The notes below the pieces were generated by a model. That model ran no database searches. It saw nothing but the letters and a program-made list of their open reading frames with translations, and was not told the DNA's origin. Positions 46,244 through 54,799 of a stretch of 64,000 bases of DNA are shown here, in pieces. How positions within the stretch are numbered: the first letter of the stretch is position 1; each line of letters starts with the position of its first letter. The position numbers and the translations under genes are program-made. This DNA is from Mucilaginibacter inviolabilis (GTDB taxonomy: Bacteria > Bacteroidota > Bacteroidia > Sphingobacteriales > Sphingobacteriaceae). The stretch covers positions 797,522-861,521 of the forward strand of contig NZ_JAANAT010000002.1 of the NCBI RefSeq assembly GCF_011089895.1, given 5' to 3'.

Positions 46244-47325
46244 TTGATAAGGGGTACTTTTATGGTAAAAGTTGTATCTGTTTTTTCTATAAAAGGTTTT
46301 CTATCGCTCAATAAAGCGTAACGACCAATAATGTTTTCTAAACCTATACCCGTAGATTCAGGCTTTTTTATCAAAGGCAATAGGTTGTTGGATACCACCA
46401 ATTCGTCGTCATTAACAGTAAAAATATCGATAACCAAAGGACTTTCTTTTTCGGTACGGTTATACTTCATGGCATTTTCTATGAACAATTGAAGCGTAAC
46501 CGGCGGTATCAACAGATCTAACGTTGCCCTGGCAATATTAACACGGAAAATACTTCCACCACCCATCCGGTTATTGATCAAAAAAAGATAAGCATCCAGA
46601 AATTTGAGTTCTTCGCGCAGAGGTATCAATTTCTTTTTGGAATTGACTAATAAATAACGGTATACCTTCGCGAAATTCTCGGTATAGTCATACCCCAACT
46701 GTTGGTCTTTCAATATTATCTCTGAAAGTACACTCAGGTTGTTAAAAACAAAATGCGGGTCGAGTTGAAGTTTCAACGCCTGCAATTCTGTTTCGGCTGC
46801 CAGCTGTTTATTTTGGGCGGCTTTAATTTCAAACTCTGCTGCCTGCATGGTAGCGGTTTTCCAGTTTCTGAGTAAATAATCGCCGGTATTTAAGGCGCTG
46901 ATCAGTAAGGCCCAAAATATGATGGAAAGAAAGGCGTATACTGTTTCTCTTAAACCAACATATGGATAATGCGCATTTAGAGCATCACTAAATAATAAAT
47001 AGATGATTACATAGATGACTGCCAAACAAAAAACAAGAAACAAAACGCCAAGGATCTGGAACAGCGTTTGGGTTAGCAGGCGTTTTATGGGCCGAATCAT
47101 CCACGGTATCCTTTTGTTCAGCTTCCTGTCGATATATAAACTTAGTTCAAAAAGTACAGCACAAAATACAAGGTTGGTCAAAACGTCTGCCCATATCCTT
47201 AAAGCTGGCAGGTGAACATAATCTTTCCAGTAGGTAAAAGGAAATATGATAAATAAAGTAGCATAGGAGCCTATAAAAGTGAATATAATTAGGGCTACAC
47301 TCTTTGCTTTAAACTTTTTCATCAT
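46240..47325 (-). CDS. LytS-type (His_kinase) sensor histidine kinase
   Basis: A 361-residue sensor with four or more N-terminal transmembrane helices, then the His_kinase core: H box in LQLDPHFVFNNLSVLSEIIL, N box FIENAMKYNRTEKE and a glycine box with GLENIIGRYALLS. No extracellular ligand domain is evident. The ATG at 47325 (with a second at 47322) overlaps the stop of a 12-codon leader ORF. Partner regulator directly downstream. Confidence 0.93.
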   Translation of the reverse strand: MMKKFKAKSVALIIFTFIGSYATLFIIFPFTYWKDYVHLPALRIWADVLTNLVFCAVLFELSLYIDRKLNKRIPWMIRPIKRLLTQTLFQILGVLFLVFCLAVIYVIIYLLFSDALNAHYPYVGLRETVYAFLSIIFWALLISALNTGDYLLRNWKTATMQAAEFEIKAAQNKQLAAETELQALKLQLDPHFVFNNLSVLSEIILKDQQLGYDYTENFAKVYRYLLVNSKKKLIPLREELKFLDAYLFLINNRMGGGSIFRVNIARATLDLLIPPVTLQLFIENAMKYNRTEKESPLVIDIFTVNDDELVVSNNLLPLIKKPESTGIGLENIIGRYALLSDRKPFIEKTDTTFTIKVPLIK

Positions 47326-47360
47326 GTTAAATATTTGTCCCCGCCAGTTTCGTCTGCCAT
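47322..47360 (-). CDS. Possible 12-codon leader ORF derived from ettA
   Basis: ATG at 47360 opens MADETGGDKYLT, then stops with TGA at 47324-47322, overlapping the kinase ATG as ATGA. Its first four codons equal those of ettA (MADE), and the upstream sequence matches the ettA promoter. It may simply be a duplication remnant, but its exact stop-start overlap would couple kinase translation to it. Confidence 0.4.
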   Translation of the reverse strand: MADETGGDKYLT

Positions 47361-47427
47361 GTTATAATAAAAAGAAATTCAAATATGGTTAAAATTGGCA
47401 GATTACCCCGTAAAAGGCAGTGTATAT
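47351..47427 (-). repeat. ettA promoter region, copy 2, upstream of the histidine kinase
   Basis: On the minus strand this repeats the ettA upstream sequence: ATATACACTGCCTTTT, GGGTAATC, GCCAATTTTAACCATATTTG, AATTTCTTTTT, then ATGGCAGACGAA. The two copies differ at a handful of sites and in the 8-12 nt just before the ATG. The remainder of the 47428-47891 gap, upstream of clpC, is AT-rich with no gene that I can support. Confidence 0.85.
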
Positions 47428-47891
47428 CCTGTTTTTGTGGTGTATGTTGAGTATCAGGCAACAGGCTATACTTGTTAAATAATAATTGCGTTTAACATAA
47501 ACAATATAGCAACTGATGGGGTTGTTTTTACGTATATAATATAAGCAGTGTGGAAATTGTTGCTAATGCCTAAATGTCATGCTTGATGACGAAATTACCA
47601 GTTATACCCGGCTTGCCTATAAAAAATGTTAATATGTTTAAACTATTTTGAATTTTTTGTATCAAATAGGTGTGTTTGATTTGTATATTGTAAAATAATT
47701 CAGCTATTCGTTGAATTTTTTGATAAAAGTTGCATAATAAAGCTAAACTTTAATAGCTTGCGTATCATATCAATGTCTGTTTCTGCAAACCATTAAATGT
47801 TGGCAATATTGTTGATAAATGTTAAGTCAAGCGTCGTGGTTTGTAAAAACAAAATTAATAGATTAGGACGTTCATAAATAGAAAGGTATAT

Positions 47892-50426
47892 ATGGAAGCT
47901 AAATTTTCGCCGAGGGTTAAAGATGTTATTCAATATAGCAGAGAAGAGGCTTTACGCCTGGGGCACGACTATATCGGGACCGAACATCTTTTGCTGGGGC
48001 TCATCCGGGACGGTGATGGTGTTGCAATTAAATTGCTGAAAGGTTTGAACGTTGATACCGCCAAACTGCGCCGCGCCGTTGAAGATGCCGTAAAAGGAAC
48101 TATAGGAACAAACGTACATATTGGCAGTATCCCATTAACTAAACAAGCCGAGAAAGTACTGAAGATAACTTATCTTGAAGCCAAGATATTTAAAAGCGAC
48201 GTAATTGGAACCGAGCACTTGCTGCTATCCATATTGCGCGATGAAGATAACATTGCTTCGCAGATACTGATGCAGTTTAATGTAAACTACGAGGTATTTA
48301 AAGGTGAAGTTGAATCGCACAAAAATGATGTAACTGACGAAATGCCCGGATCACCAACCGGCGGCGACGACGACTTTAAAGAAGAAGAAGCCTTTAGCCA
48401 GCCTAAAAAGGTATCGGACATCAAATCAAAAACACCGGTGCTTGACAACTTTGGCCGCGATTTAACCCGTGCCGCTGAGGATGGAAAACTCGACCCGATT
48501 GTTGGTCGCGAAAAAGAGATTGAAAGGGTGTCGCAGATCTTATCACGTCGTAAAAAGAATAACCCTATATTAATAGGTGAGCCAGGTGTTGGTAAATCGG
48601 CCATTGCCGAAGGTCTGGCACTGCGCATTGTGCAGCGTAAAGTATCACGTGTGTTGTTTAACAAACGTGTGGTAACTCTGGACCTAGCTTCATTGGTTGC
48701 CGGTACAAAATACCGTGGCCAGTTTGAAGAGCGCATGAAAGCGGTTATGAACGAACTGGAAAAATCACCTGACGTTATTTTATTTATTGATGAGATACAT
48801 ACTATAGTAGGTGCTGGTGGTGCTTCGGGCTCGCTTGATGCCTCCAACATGTTTAAACCTGCTTTAGCCAGGGGCGAGATACAATGCATTGGCGCAACTA
48901 CTTTAGATGAGTACCGTCAGTACATCGAAAAAGACGGCGCATTGGATCGTCGTTTCCAGAAAGTAATGGTTGAACCGGCTACTCCTGTTGAAACTATCGA
49001 GATCCTGAACCGCATCAAAGAAAAATACGAAGAGCACCATGGTGTAACCTACACCCCGGAAGCTATCAACGCCTGTGTTAACTTAACTACCCGTTATATT
49101 ACCGACAGGTTTTTACCAGACAAAGCTATTGATGCTTTGGACGAATCGGGTTCGCGTGTTCACTTAACCAATATCCATGTGCCACAAAACATCCTGGATA
49201 TTGAGCAAAAGATTGAGCAGATCAAGATCGAAAAGAACAAGGTTGTTCGCAGCCAGAAATACGAAGAAGCCGCTCAGTTACGCGATACAGAAAAAAATCT
49301 GTTAGTGGAGCTTGATCAGGCTAAAGCATTATGGGAAGCCGAAACAAAATCAAAACGTTACACCGTAACCGAAGATAATGTTGCCGAGGTTGTATCTATG
49401 ATGACCGGTATACCTGTACAAAGGGTAGGCCAGGCCGATAGCCAGAAATTGTTGCACATGGCTGATACCGTTGGCAGCAAGATCATCGGTCAGGAAGATG
49501 CCATCAAGAAATTAACCCGGGCTATTCAACGTACCCGTGCCGGATTGAAAGATCCTAAAAAACCGATCGGTTCATTCATATTCCTAGGCCCAACAGGTGT
49601 AGGTAAAACCGAGTTGGCTAAAGAGCTTGCCCGCTTTATGTTTGATACTGAAGACGCGCTGATACAAATTGATATGAGCGAGTACATGGAAAAATTCGCG
49701 GTATCACGTTTAGTAGGAGCGCCTCCGGGCTACGTAGGTTATGAAGAAGGTGGACAGCTGACTGAAAAAGTACGTCGTAAACCTTATGCAGTTGTATTGT
49801 TGGATGAGATCGAAAAAGCTCACCCTGATGTGTTCAACATCCTGTTACAGGTATTGGATGAAGGCCAGCTAACCGATTCACTGGGTCGCAAGGTTGATTT
49901 CAGGAACACGATCATTATCATGACATCCAACATCGGTGCCCGCCAGTTGAAAGACTTTGGTCAGGGTGTAGGTTTCAGCACCAATGCTAAAAACCTGCAA
50001 GCCGATATGCACTCACGCGGTGTTATCGAGAATGCTTTGAAACGTGCTTTTGCACCGGAGTTCCTGAACCGTATTGATGATGTGATTGTGTTTAACTCAT
50101 TGGGTAAAGACGAGATCTTCAAAATTATCGATATCGAATTGGCATTCCTGTTTAGCCGTGTTAATGGTTTAGGTTTCAAAATTGAACTGACCGATGCTGC
50201 CAAAGAGTTTATTGCCGATAAAGGTTATGATTCGCAATTTGGTGCACGTCCGTTAAAACGTGCTATCCAGAAATACCTGGAAGATCCAATTGCCGAAGAA
50301 ATACTGAAAGGTGAACTAAGCGAAGGCGATATCATGGCGGTTGACTATGATAAAGAAGCCGGCGAGATCAAGATCATCGATAAAAAAGGCGAAAACAAAA
50401 AGCCAGAACAGGAAGAACAAAAATAA
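47892..50426 (+). CDS. clpC: ATP-dependent Clp protease ATPase subunit ClpC
   Basis: An 844-residue HSP100 unfoldase. Two Clp N repeats (about 1-145), Walker A GEPGVGKS (about 233), UVR-like coiled segment with VVRSQKYEEAAQLRDTEKNL (about 450-470), and the second ATPase domain with GPTGVGKT (about 567). The UVR-like stretch marks ClpC rather than ClpA or ClpB. AAAGG at 47882-47886 is a weak ribosome-binding site for the ATG at 47892. ClpC feeds ClpP; clpS is at 38.3 kb. Confidence 0.93.
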   Translation: MEAKFSPRVKDVIQYSREEALRLGHDYIGTEHLLLGLIRDGDGVAIKLLKGLNVDTAKLRRAVEDAVKGTIGTNVHIGSIPLTKQAEKVLKITYLEAKIFKSDVIGTEHLLLSILRDEDNIASQILMQFNVNYEVFKGEVESHKNDVTDEMPGSPTGGDDDFKEEEAFSQPKKVSDIKSKTPVLDNFGRDLTRAAEDGKLDPIVGREKEIERVSQILSRRKKNNPILIGEPGVGKSAIAEGLALRIVQRKVSRVLFNKRVVTLDLASLVAGTKYRGQFEERMKAVMNELEKSPDVILFIDEIHTIVGAGGASGSLDASNMFKPALARGEIQCIGATTLDEYRQYIEKDGALDRRFQKVMVEPATPVETIEILNRIKEKYEEHHGVTYTPEAINACVNLTTRYITDRFLPDKAIDALDESGSRVHLTNIHVPQNILDIEQKIEQIKIEKNKVVRSQKYEEAAQLRDTEKNLLVELDQAKALWEAETKSKRYTVTEDNVAEVVSMMTGIPVQRVGQADSQKLLHMADTVGSKIIGQEDAIKKLTRAIQRTRAGLKDPKKPIGSFIFLGPTGVGKTELAKELARFMFDTEDALIQIDMSEYMEKFAVSRLVGAPPGYVGYEEGGQLTEKVRRKPYAVVLLDEIEKAHPDVFNILLQVLDEGQLTDSLGRKVDFRNTIIIMTSNIGARQLKDFGQGVGFSTNAKNLQADMHSRGVIENALKRAFAPEFLNRIDDVIVFNSLGKDEIFKIIDIELAFLFSRVNGLGFKIELTDAAKEFIADKGYDSQFGARPLKRAIQKYLEDPIAEEILKGELSEGDIMAVDYDKEAGEIKIIDKKGENKKPEQEEQK

Positions 50427-50448
50427 TTGAATCTTCTTTTAGATAATC

Positions 50449-50473
50449 AAAACCCGGCCACAAGCCGGGTTTT
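50449..50473 (+). terminator. Intrinsic terminator after clpC
   Basis: AAAACCCGGC, loop CACAA, GCCGGGTTTT, then more T: a 10-bp perfect stem with U-tract. Confidence 0.92.
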
Positions 50474-50500
50474 TTGTTTTTAAAATAATTAATAAGAAAA

Positions 50501-50560
50501 CGCGTCATTGCGAGGCACAAAGCAATCTCTATACTGTGCAAATCGTGTCGCAATGATGCG
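50501..50560. repeat. Dispersed palindrome, family A copy 4
   Basis: CGCGTCATTGCGAGGCAC at 50501-50518 and the imperfect complement ending GCAATGATGCG at 50560, between convergent genes. Confidence 0.75.
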
Positions 50561-50578
50561 TGGAGATGAAGAGGGCAG

Positions 50579-50611
50579 AGACTTACGAAGTTTTTAAAAC
50601 TTCGTAAGTCT
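50579..50611. repeat. Dispersed perfect palindrome, family B copy 2
   Basis: AGACTTACGAAGTTTT (50579-50594), one T, and the exact complement (50596-50611). Confidence 0.9.
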
Positions 50612-50641
50612 GAATCAAATTAAGAAGTCATATCCGATAAG

Positions 50642-51757
50642 CTATTTTTCCGCTCCCATCGGTTCATAATCTACCGGTAACATTTCGGCAAAGCGGTACG
50701 ATGTCCAGTCGCCTTCAAATATGATGCTGCGTGGATTGTGTACAATACCATTATTGTCAAAAAAGGCATAAGCTTCGTGCTCATCGAGTGTAGCTATGGA
50801 TGTGGCGACATCCGATGCATCTGGTGTACGGCCAGGGTTGCTATTCGCCTTTTTATTATACATAACATATAAACAATCATTAAAGCTAAGCGCGAACAAA
50901 CCCGGCTGATCTGTACGTTTGGCAAAGGTGTTTACATCAAGTGGTTGCCTAATGAGGGTTTGCAGATATTTGTTCTTGTCATCAAAAGGGCCGCCCTTAT
51001 ATTCGGGGTTGGGCTTACGAATAAGCTTGAAAACCTCAAAGCCGGCTTGTAATAATTGATTGGTAATAATGCTGCGTAAAAAGTGCATAGGCGAACCGAG
51101 GTATGCTGTCTGTCTTTTCTTTTTCCATTTTCGTACTCTGGTGCTACTGCCGGGAAGATCCTCGAACAGCGATATGCCATCATAATACAAAAAGCCCTTA
51201 TAGTTATTATAGGTAAATTGATTGAGTTTGTATTTTATTTTGTATCCCAGGGCTTTGTTTTCAATCTCCAGGAAATCATAAGATGAAGCCTCAAGCGTAT
51301 GTGTCTTTGCATCATATTCAAAGTCGAGCAAATCGGGGTTGAGTATTTTACATTGTGCCGCGTTGGCCGATGTACCCAGAAACTGGCGTTTGAACATGTC
51401 ATAATATTTCCCCCAGTTTTGGTCGGGTTTAATTTTTACCTCATTAAGTTCAATGGTTTTAGGTAACAAACCAACTTCAGACAGTACCAGGTTATTATTG
51501 ACCAGGGTAATAGTTTGACTATAGGTTTGGTAACCTACCACAGATACGATAAGGTCATACTGGCCTGGTCGAACATTGGTAAGAATGAAAGAACCATCGG
51601 CAGCAGTTTTATTGCCTACGCTGGCATTATTTAAAAAAACACTGGCATCGGGTACCGGTTTTTTGTCGTTGAGGTTGATCACTTTGCCCGTAATTTTTAA
51701 TTGAGCAAAACACAACAATGGACATAAAAGTATCAATACCAATAACGATTTCCGCAT
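50642..51757 (-). CDS. Secreted protein with carboxypeptidase-regulatory-like domain
   Basis: A 371-residue protein with a signal peptide (LLVLILLCPLLCFAQ). An N-terminal carboxypeptidase-regulatory-like domain (ITGKVINLNDKKPVPDASVFLNNASVGNKTAADGSF) is of the type that precedes TonB-dependent transporters, but no barrel follows. The remainder is unassigned. Similar proteins are abundant in Bacteroidota and may support surface or outer-membrane complexes. Located between clpC and an unrelated lipoprotein gene, all with intervening repeats. Confidence 0.82.
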   Translation of the reverse strand: MRKSLLVLILLCPLLCFAQLKITGKVINLNDKKPVPDASVFLNNASVGNKTAADGSFILTNVRPGQYDLIVSVVGYQTYSQTITLVNNNLVLSEVGLLPKTIELNEVKIKPDQNWGKYYDMFKRQFLGTSANAAQCKILNPDLLDFEYDAKTHTLEASSYDFLEIENKALGYKIKYKLNQFTYNNYKGFLYYDGISLFEDLPGSSTRVRKWKKKRQTAYLGSPMHFLRSIITNQLLQAGFEVFKLIRKPNPEYKGGPFDDKNKYLQTLIRQPLDVNTFAKRTDQPGLFALSFNDCLYVMYNKKANSNPGRTPDASDVATSIATLDEHEAYAFFDNNGIVHNPRSIIFEGDWTSYRFAEMLPVDYEPMGAEK

Positions 51758-51918
51758 ATTTAAAATTAAACTAAAATATTAGTTTCATGAAGTAAAATTT
51801 ATATTACCTGCAGATTTACATAGTTCATGATACTATAAAAATAAAATAACATAAAAAACGTTAAACCTTTTAGTGACATTTACGTCTTATTAAATATTAG
51901 TAACAAATACATTCATTT

Positions 51919-52353
51919 ATGAAAAAAATCTTGACTCTCGTTTGCTGTACTATCTTACTGGCAGCAACATCTTGTACTAAAAAATACATTACCCCGGCAA
52001 ACCGTACAATATTTTTTACTGTTAAGGGTGGAACAAATCCTGGTGGCTGGGTGTTAACTAACAACGGAGGTTCACCAGCTTATCAGACTACGCTCGGTGG
52101 AAATAACGGTGACCTGCCGGAGTTGGATAGCTTTACCCAGCATAATGGAGCCGTATTAGTCTATATTTCATATGACAAAAATGGAGACACTTATGAAGCT
52201 ATTCCCGAAAACTTTGGAGGAGCATCATTTAGCTTTATTCACTCAACCAATACCATAACGATTACTTCTCAGTCGTCGGGAGGAAGTGCAGCCGTTCTGC
52301 CAACACAGGATATGTACGTAAAGGTTGTTTTGATTGACTCAGAACCTCAATGA
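51919..52353 (+). CDS. Small lipoprotein, unknown
   Basis: A 144-residue lipoprotein with lipobox LAATSC (cysteine 19). The mature part is small and beta-rich with no recognised domain. A strong terminator follows, so it is a monocistronic unit. Its function is unknown. Confidence 0.7.
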   Translation: MKKILTLVCCTILLAATSCTKKYITPANRTIFFTVKGGTNPGGWVLTNNGGSPAYQTTLGGNNGDLPELDSFTQHNGAVLVYISYDKNGDTYEAIPENFGGASFSFIHSTNTITITSQSSGGSAAVLPTQDMYVKVVLIDSEPQ

Positions 52354-52370
52354 TCTAAAAAGAGACCCAT

Positions 52371-52405
52371 AAAAAAGCTCCCAGGAATTCTCGGGAGCTT
52401 TTTTT
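52371..52405 (+). terminator. Intrinsic terminator after the lipoprotein gene
   Basis: AAAAAAGCTCCC, a 10-nt loop, then GGGAGCTTTTTT plus additional T; it can work in both directions for the convergent genes. Confidence 0.9.
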
Positions 52406-52458
52406 ATAACTTAATTAATCAAAAAGCTTGATATTTATTTATAGTAAGTATTCATTTT

Positions 52459-53478
52459 TTAGTGAAAATACAGGTCGACCTCTTGGCTACTTACTACGAT
52501 TGTGTGCTGTCCAACATCCGTTACAACATTGTAAGGAATAAAATTCAGATTAATCGGTGCGCCACTTCTACCACTTCCTGTCCGTGCATTAATATTTGTC
52601 ATAGCACATAACCCATTTGGATAATTTGAAGATTGTTGCATGTTGTAGGCTTCCATGGTCTCATACACATAATGCATTTCTGGTACATTATTTACTGTTA
52701 TGCTGTTATTGGCTGGGTATTCATGAATCCTGTGGGGACCAGGAGCAGTAGGGTTGTCAATCTCCCAAAATTTGGAGGTATAATTATAGGTGCCGTCGGT
52801 ATTGGCTGTTCCATTCATGGCACCCTCTAACCCTGTACCAGATGTTACCGTTACAGGTGTCCCATAAAATGCAGGACAGGTTTGGCAGGATGCATACCAG
52901 TTATTGATTACCCAGTAATTACCTCCAAACCTGCTATTATTACCATATTGTAAAACAGGTTGTAGAATATGTGATGTAGAAGTGAAGCCATCCTGTAACC
53001 CATTGAAGAGATACAATAATTGACCATTATTTGAAGGAGGATTGGAAGGGACTATCCAATCGGTTGTGAATAATGTTAAACCCGATACCGCTACATCATT
53101 TTGTGCATTGGTGATCCATCCTGAGCCTAAACCCGGGACTGCTGATGAAGTACTCAGGCTCGTTATTTTCTTTGATCGCTCTGCATCTTTCTGTATCTGT
53201 AATTGATCGCCAAAGTCTTCAGCTACTTTACCTGTTAGGCTTTGAATTTTTACCAGGTGATTTCCCTGATAGGTGAGGGTGTATCCGCTATCTATTTGAT
53301 GTACCTGTGATGCAGGCCTCGCTCCGAATGGTGTAATAACCATGGCTTCCTGCGTGCCGCTTTCTTTTGCTGCATCGGAGGGTTGATTAATTGGAGTAAG
53401 AGCTGATTTTTTACAGCTAAAGGAAAAAAACACGGCAAATACCACAATGCCGCTTAGGATTGTTGAAATGTTTTTCAT
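52459..53478 (-). CDS. Secreted lipoprotein, unknown (jelly-roll-like)
   Basis: A 339-residue protein with lipobox FSFSC (cysteine 22). The mature part is rich in Asn, Thr, Gly and aromatic residues, with a beta-sandwich-like pattern (GQLLYLFNGLQDG, YWVINNWYAS, SGTGLEGAMNGTANTDGTYNYTSKF). It resembles secreted carbohydrate- or protein-binding modules and the glutamic peptidase fold, but I see no firm catalytic set. No neighbour explains it. Confidence 0.65.
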   Translation of the reverse strand: MKNISTILSGIVVFAVFFSFSCKKSALTPINQPSDAAKESGTQEAMVITPFGARPASQVHQIDSGYTLTYQGNHLVKIQSLTGKVAEDFGDQLQIQKDAERSKKITSLSTSSAVPGLGSGWITNAQNDVAVSGLTLFTTDWIVPSNPPSNNGQLLYLFNGLQDGFTSTSHILQPVLQYGNNSRFGGNYWVINNWYASCQTCPAFYGTPVTVTSGTGLEGAMNGTANTDGTYNYTSKFWEIDNPTAPGPHRIHEYPANNSITVNNVPEMHYVYETMEAYNMQQSSNYPNGLCAMTNINARTGSGRSGAPINLNFIPYNVVTDVGQHTIVVSSQEVDLYFH

Positions 53479-53656
53479 AAATAGGTTTTTAATGTGAAGA
53501 AATAATCTTTGCCAGTCAAGTAACCGGTTAGTATTGATTGGCTTAGGTAAATATTTAATATCTAAGTTAGAAACTATAATTACAATTTATATGTATTTAC
53601 AAAAAAAATAACTTATTATTAATACGGGTAGGTAAAGTCTGATGCTTATTTTATGG

Positions 53657-53689
53657 AGACTTACGAAGTTTTTAAAACTTCGTAAGTCT
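53657..53689. repeat. Dispersed perfect palindrome, family B copy 3
   Basis: Same 16-base arm (AGACTTACGAAGTTTT), one T, exact complement. Confidence 0.9.
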
Positions 53690-53704
53690 GAAAATTAAAT
53701 GCGA

Positions 53705-53796
53705 AAAAAGTGGGGGTCACCCTGAGCACCGTCGAAGGGCAGGGTGCAAAGGCCTGCTCACCATGCTTCGACGATGCTCAGCATGCCCCCTTTTTT
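53705..53796. repeat. Dispersed repeat, family C copy 3, with terminal U-tract
   Basis: A run of A and GTGGGGG at the left pairs with CCCCC and TTTTTT at the right, enclosing GTCACCCTGAGC and GCTCAGCATG words of family C. As well as being a repeat it could end transcripts on either strand. Family B copy 3 fills much of the rest of the 53479-53816 gap; no gene is seen. Confidence 0.7.
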
Positions 53797-53816
53797 GATA
53801 CTGTAAAGTCTAATCC

Positions 53817-54629
53817 TTATTTTTCCATTTGTTCAATAACCGCCTGGGTTACGCCGGTGAAAGAAAATCCTCCGTCGTGGAAAAGGTTTTGCATGGTTAC
53901 CATGCGGGTAAGGTCGCTGAAAAGGGTTACGCAATAATCAGCACACTGATCGGCACTGGCATTACCCAGCGGACTCATCTTTTCGGCATAATTTACAAAA
54001 CCATCAAAACCTTTAATGCCCGACCCTGCCGTGGTGCGGGTAGGCGATTGGGATACCGTATTGATACGCACCTGTTTTTTGATGCCATACTGATAACCAA
54101 AGTTACGGGCAATACTTTCCAGGTAAGCCTTATTATCGGCCATATCATTATAATCGGGGAATACGCGCTGAGCGGCAATATAGGTTAGGGCTACTACCGA
54201 TCCCCATTCGTTAATCACATCCATTTTCATGGCTGCCTGCAATATGCGGTGCAAGCTCAGGGCCGATATATCCAGGCCTTTATGCGTAAAATCATAATTG
54301 TTTTCGGTGTAATGGATGCTTTTGCGTACGTTAACGCTCATGCCTATAGAGTGCAAAATAAAATCAACACCACCATTAAAATGTTCCTGCGTTTTGGTGA
54401 GCAGGTTGCTAATATCATCGCTATTGGTAACATCGGCGGCAATAACAGGGGCATTGCATTCTTCGGCCAGTTTATTGAGTTCGCCCATACGCAGGGCGAT
54501 AGGCGCATTAGAGAGTACAATCTCGGCGCCTTCTTGTACAGCACGCTGTGCCACTTTCCAGGCTATGGACTGATCGTTCAAGGCACCAAAAATGATCCCC
54601 TTTTTACCTTTTAATAAATTATAAGCCAT
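53817..54629 (-). CDS. fabI: Enoyl-ACP reductase (NADH) FabI
   Basis: A 270-residue short-chain reductase for the last step of fatty-acid elongation. Glycine-rich start GKKGIIFGALNDQSIAWKVAQ, active-site pair DYNDMADNKAYLES (Tyr-x6-Lys of the FabI type) and FHDGGFSFTG at the end. Complete. Downstream of recN on the same strand but separated by a family C repeat, so probably its own transcript. Confidence 0.95.
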   Translation of the reverse strand: MAYNLLKGKKGIIFGALNDQSIAWKVAQRAVQEGAEIVLSNAPIALRMGELNKLAEECNAPVIAADVTNSDDISNLLTKTQEHFNGGVDFILHSIGMSVNVRKSIHYTENNYDFTHKGLDISALSLHRILQAAMKMDVINEWGSVVALTYIAAQRVFPDYNDMADNKAYLESIARNFGYQYGIKKQVRINTVSQSPTRTTAGSGIKGFDGFVNYAEKMSPLGNASADQCADYCVTLFSDLTRMVTMQNLFHDGGFSFTGVTQAVIEQMEK

Positions 54630-54691
54630 GTTTTAAGTTTTTATAATTGGGTTTATTATTTAATTGGCGATTTACTATATACTAAAGGGTA

Positions 54692-54782
54692 GTCATGCTG
54701 AACTTGTTTCAGCATCCCACATGCCCGGCATAGGCATGCTGTCGATCCGCATTATGAGATGCCGAAATAAATTCGGCATGAC
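54692..54782. repeat. Dispersed repeat, family C copy 4
   Basis: GTCATGCTGAACTTGTTTCA at 54692 pairs with a right arm ending ATTCGGCATGAC at 54782; an inner GCATGCC / GGCATGC stem is present. It fills the recN-fabI gap. Confidence 0.75.
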
Positions 54783-54799
54783 TTCGCTCCATTTATCTA

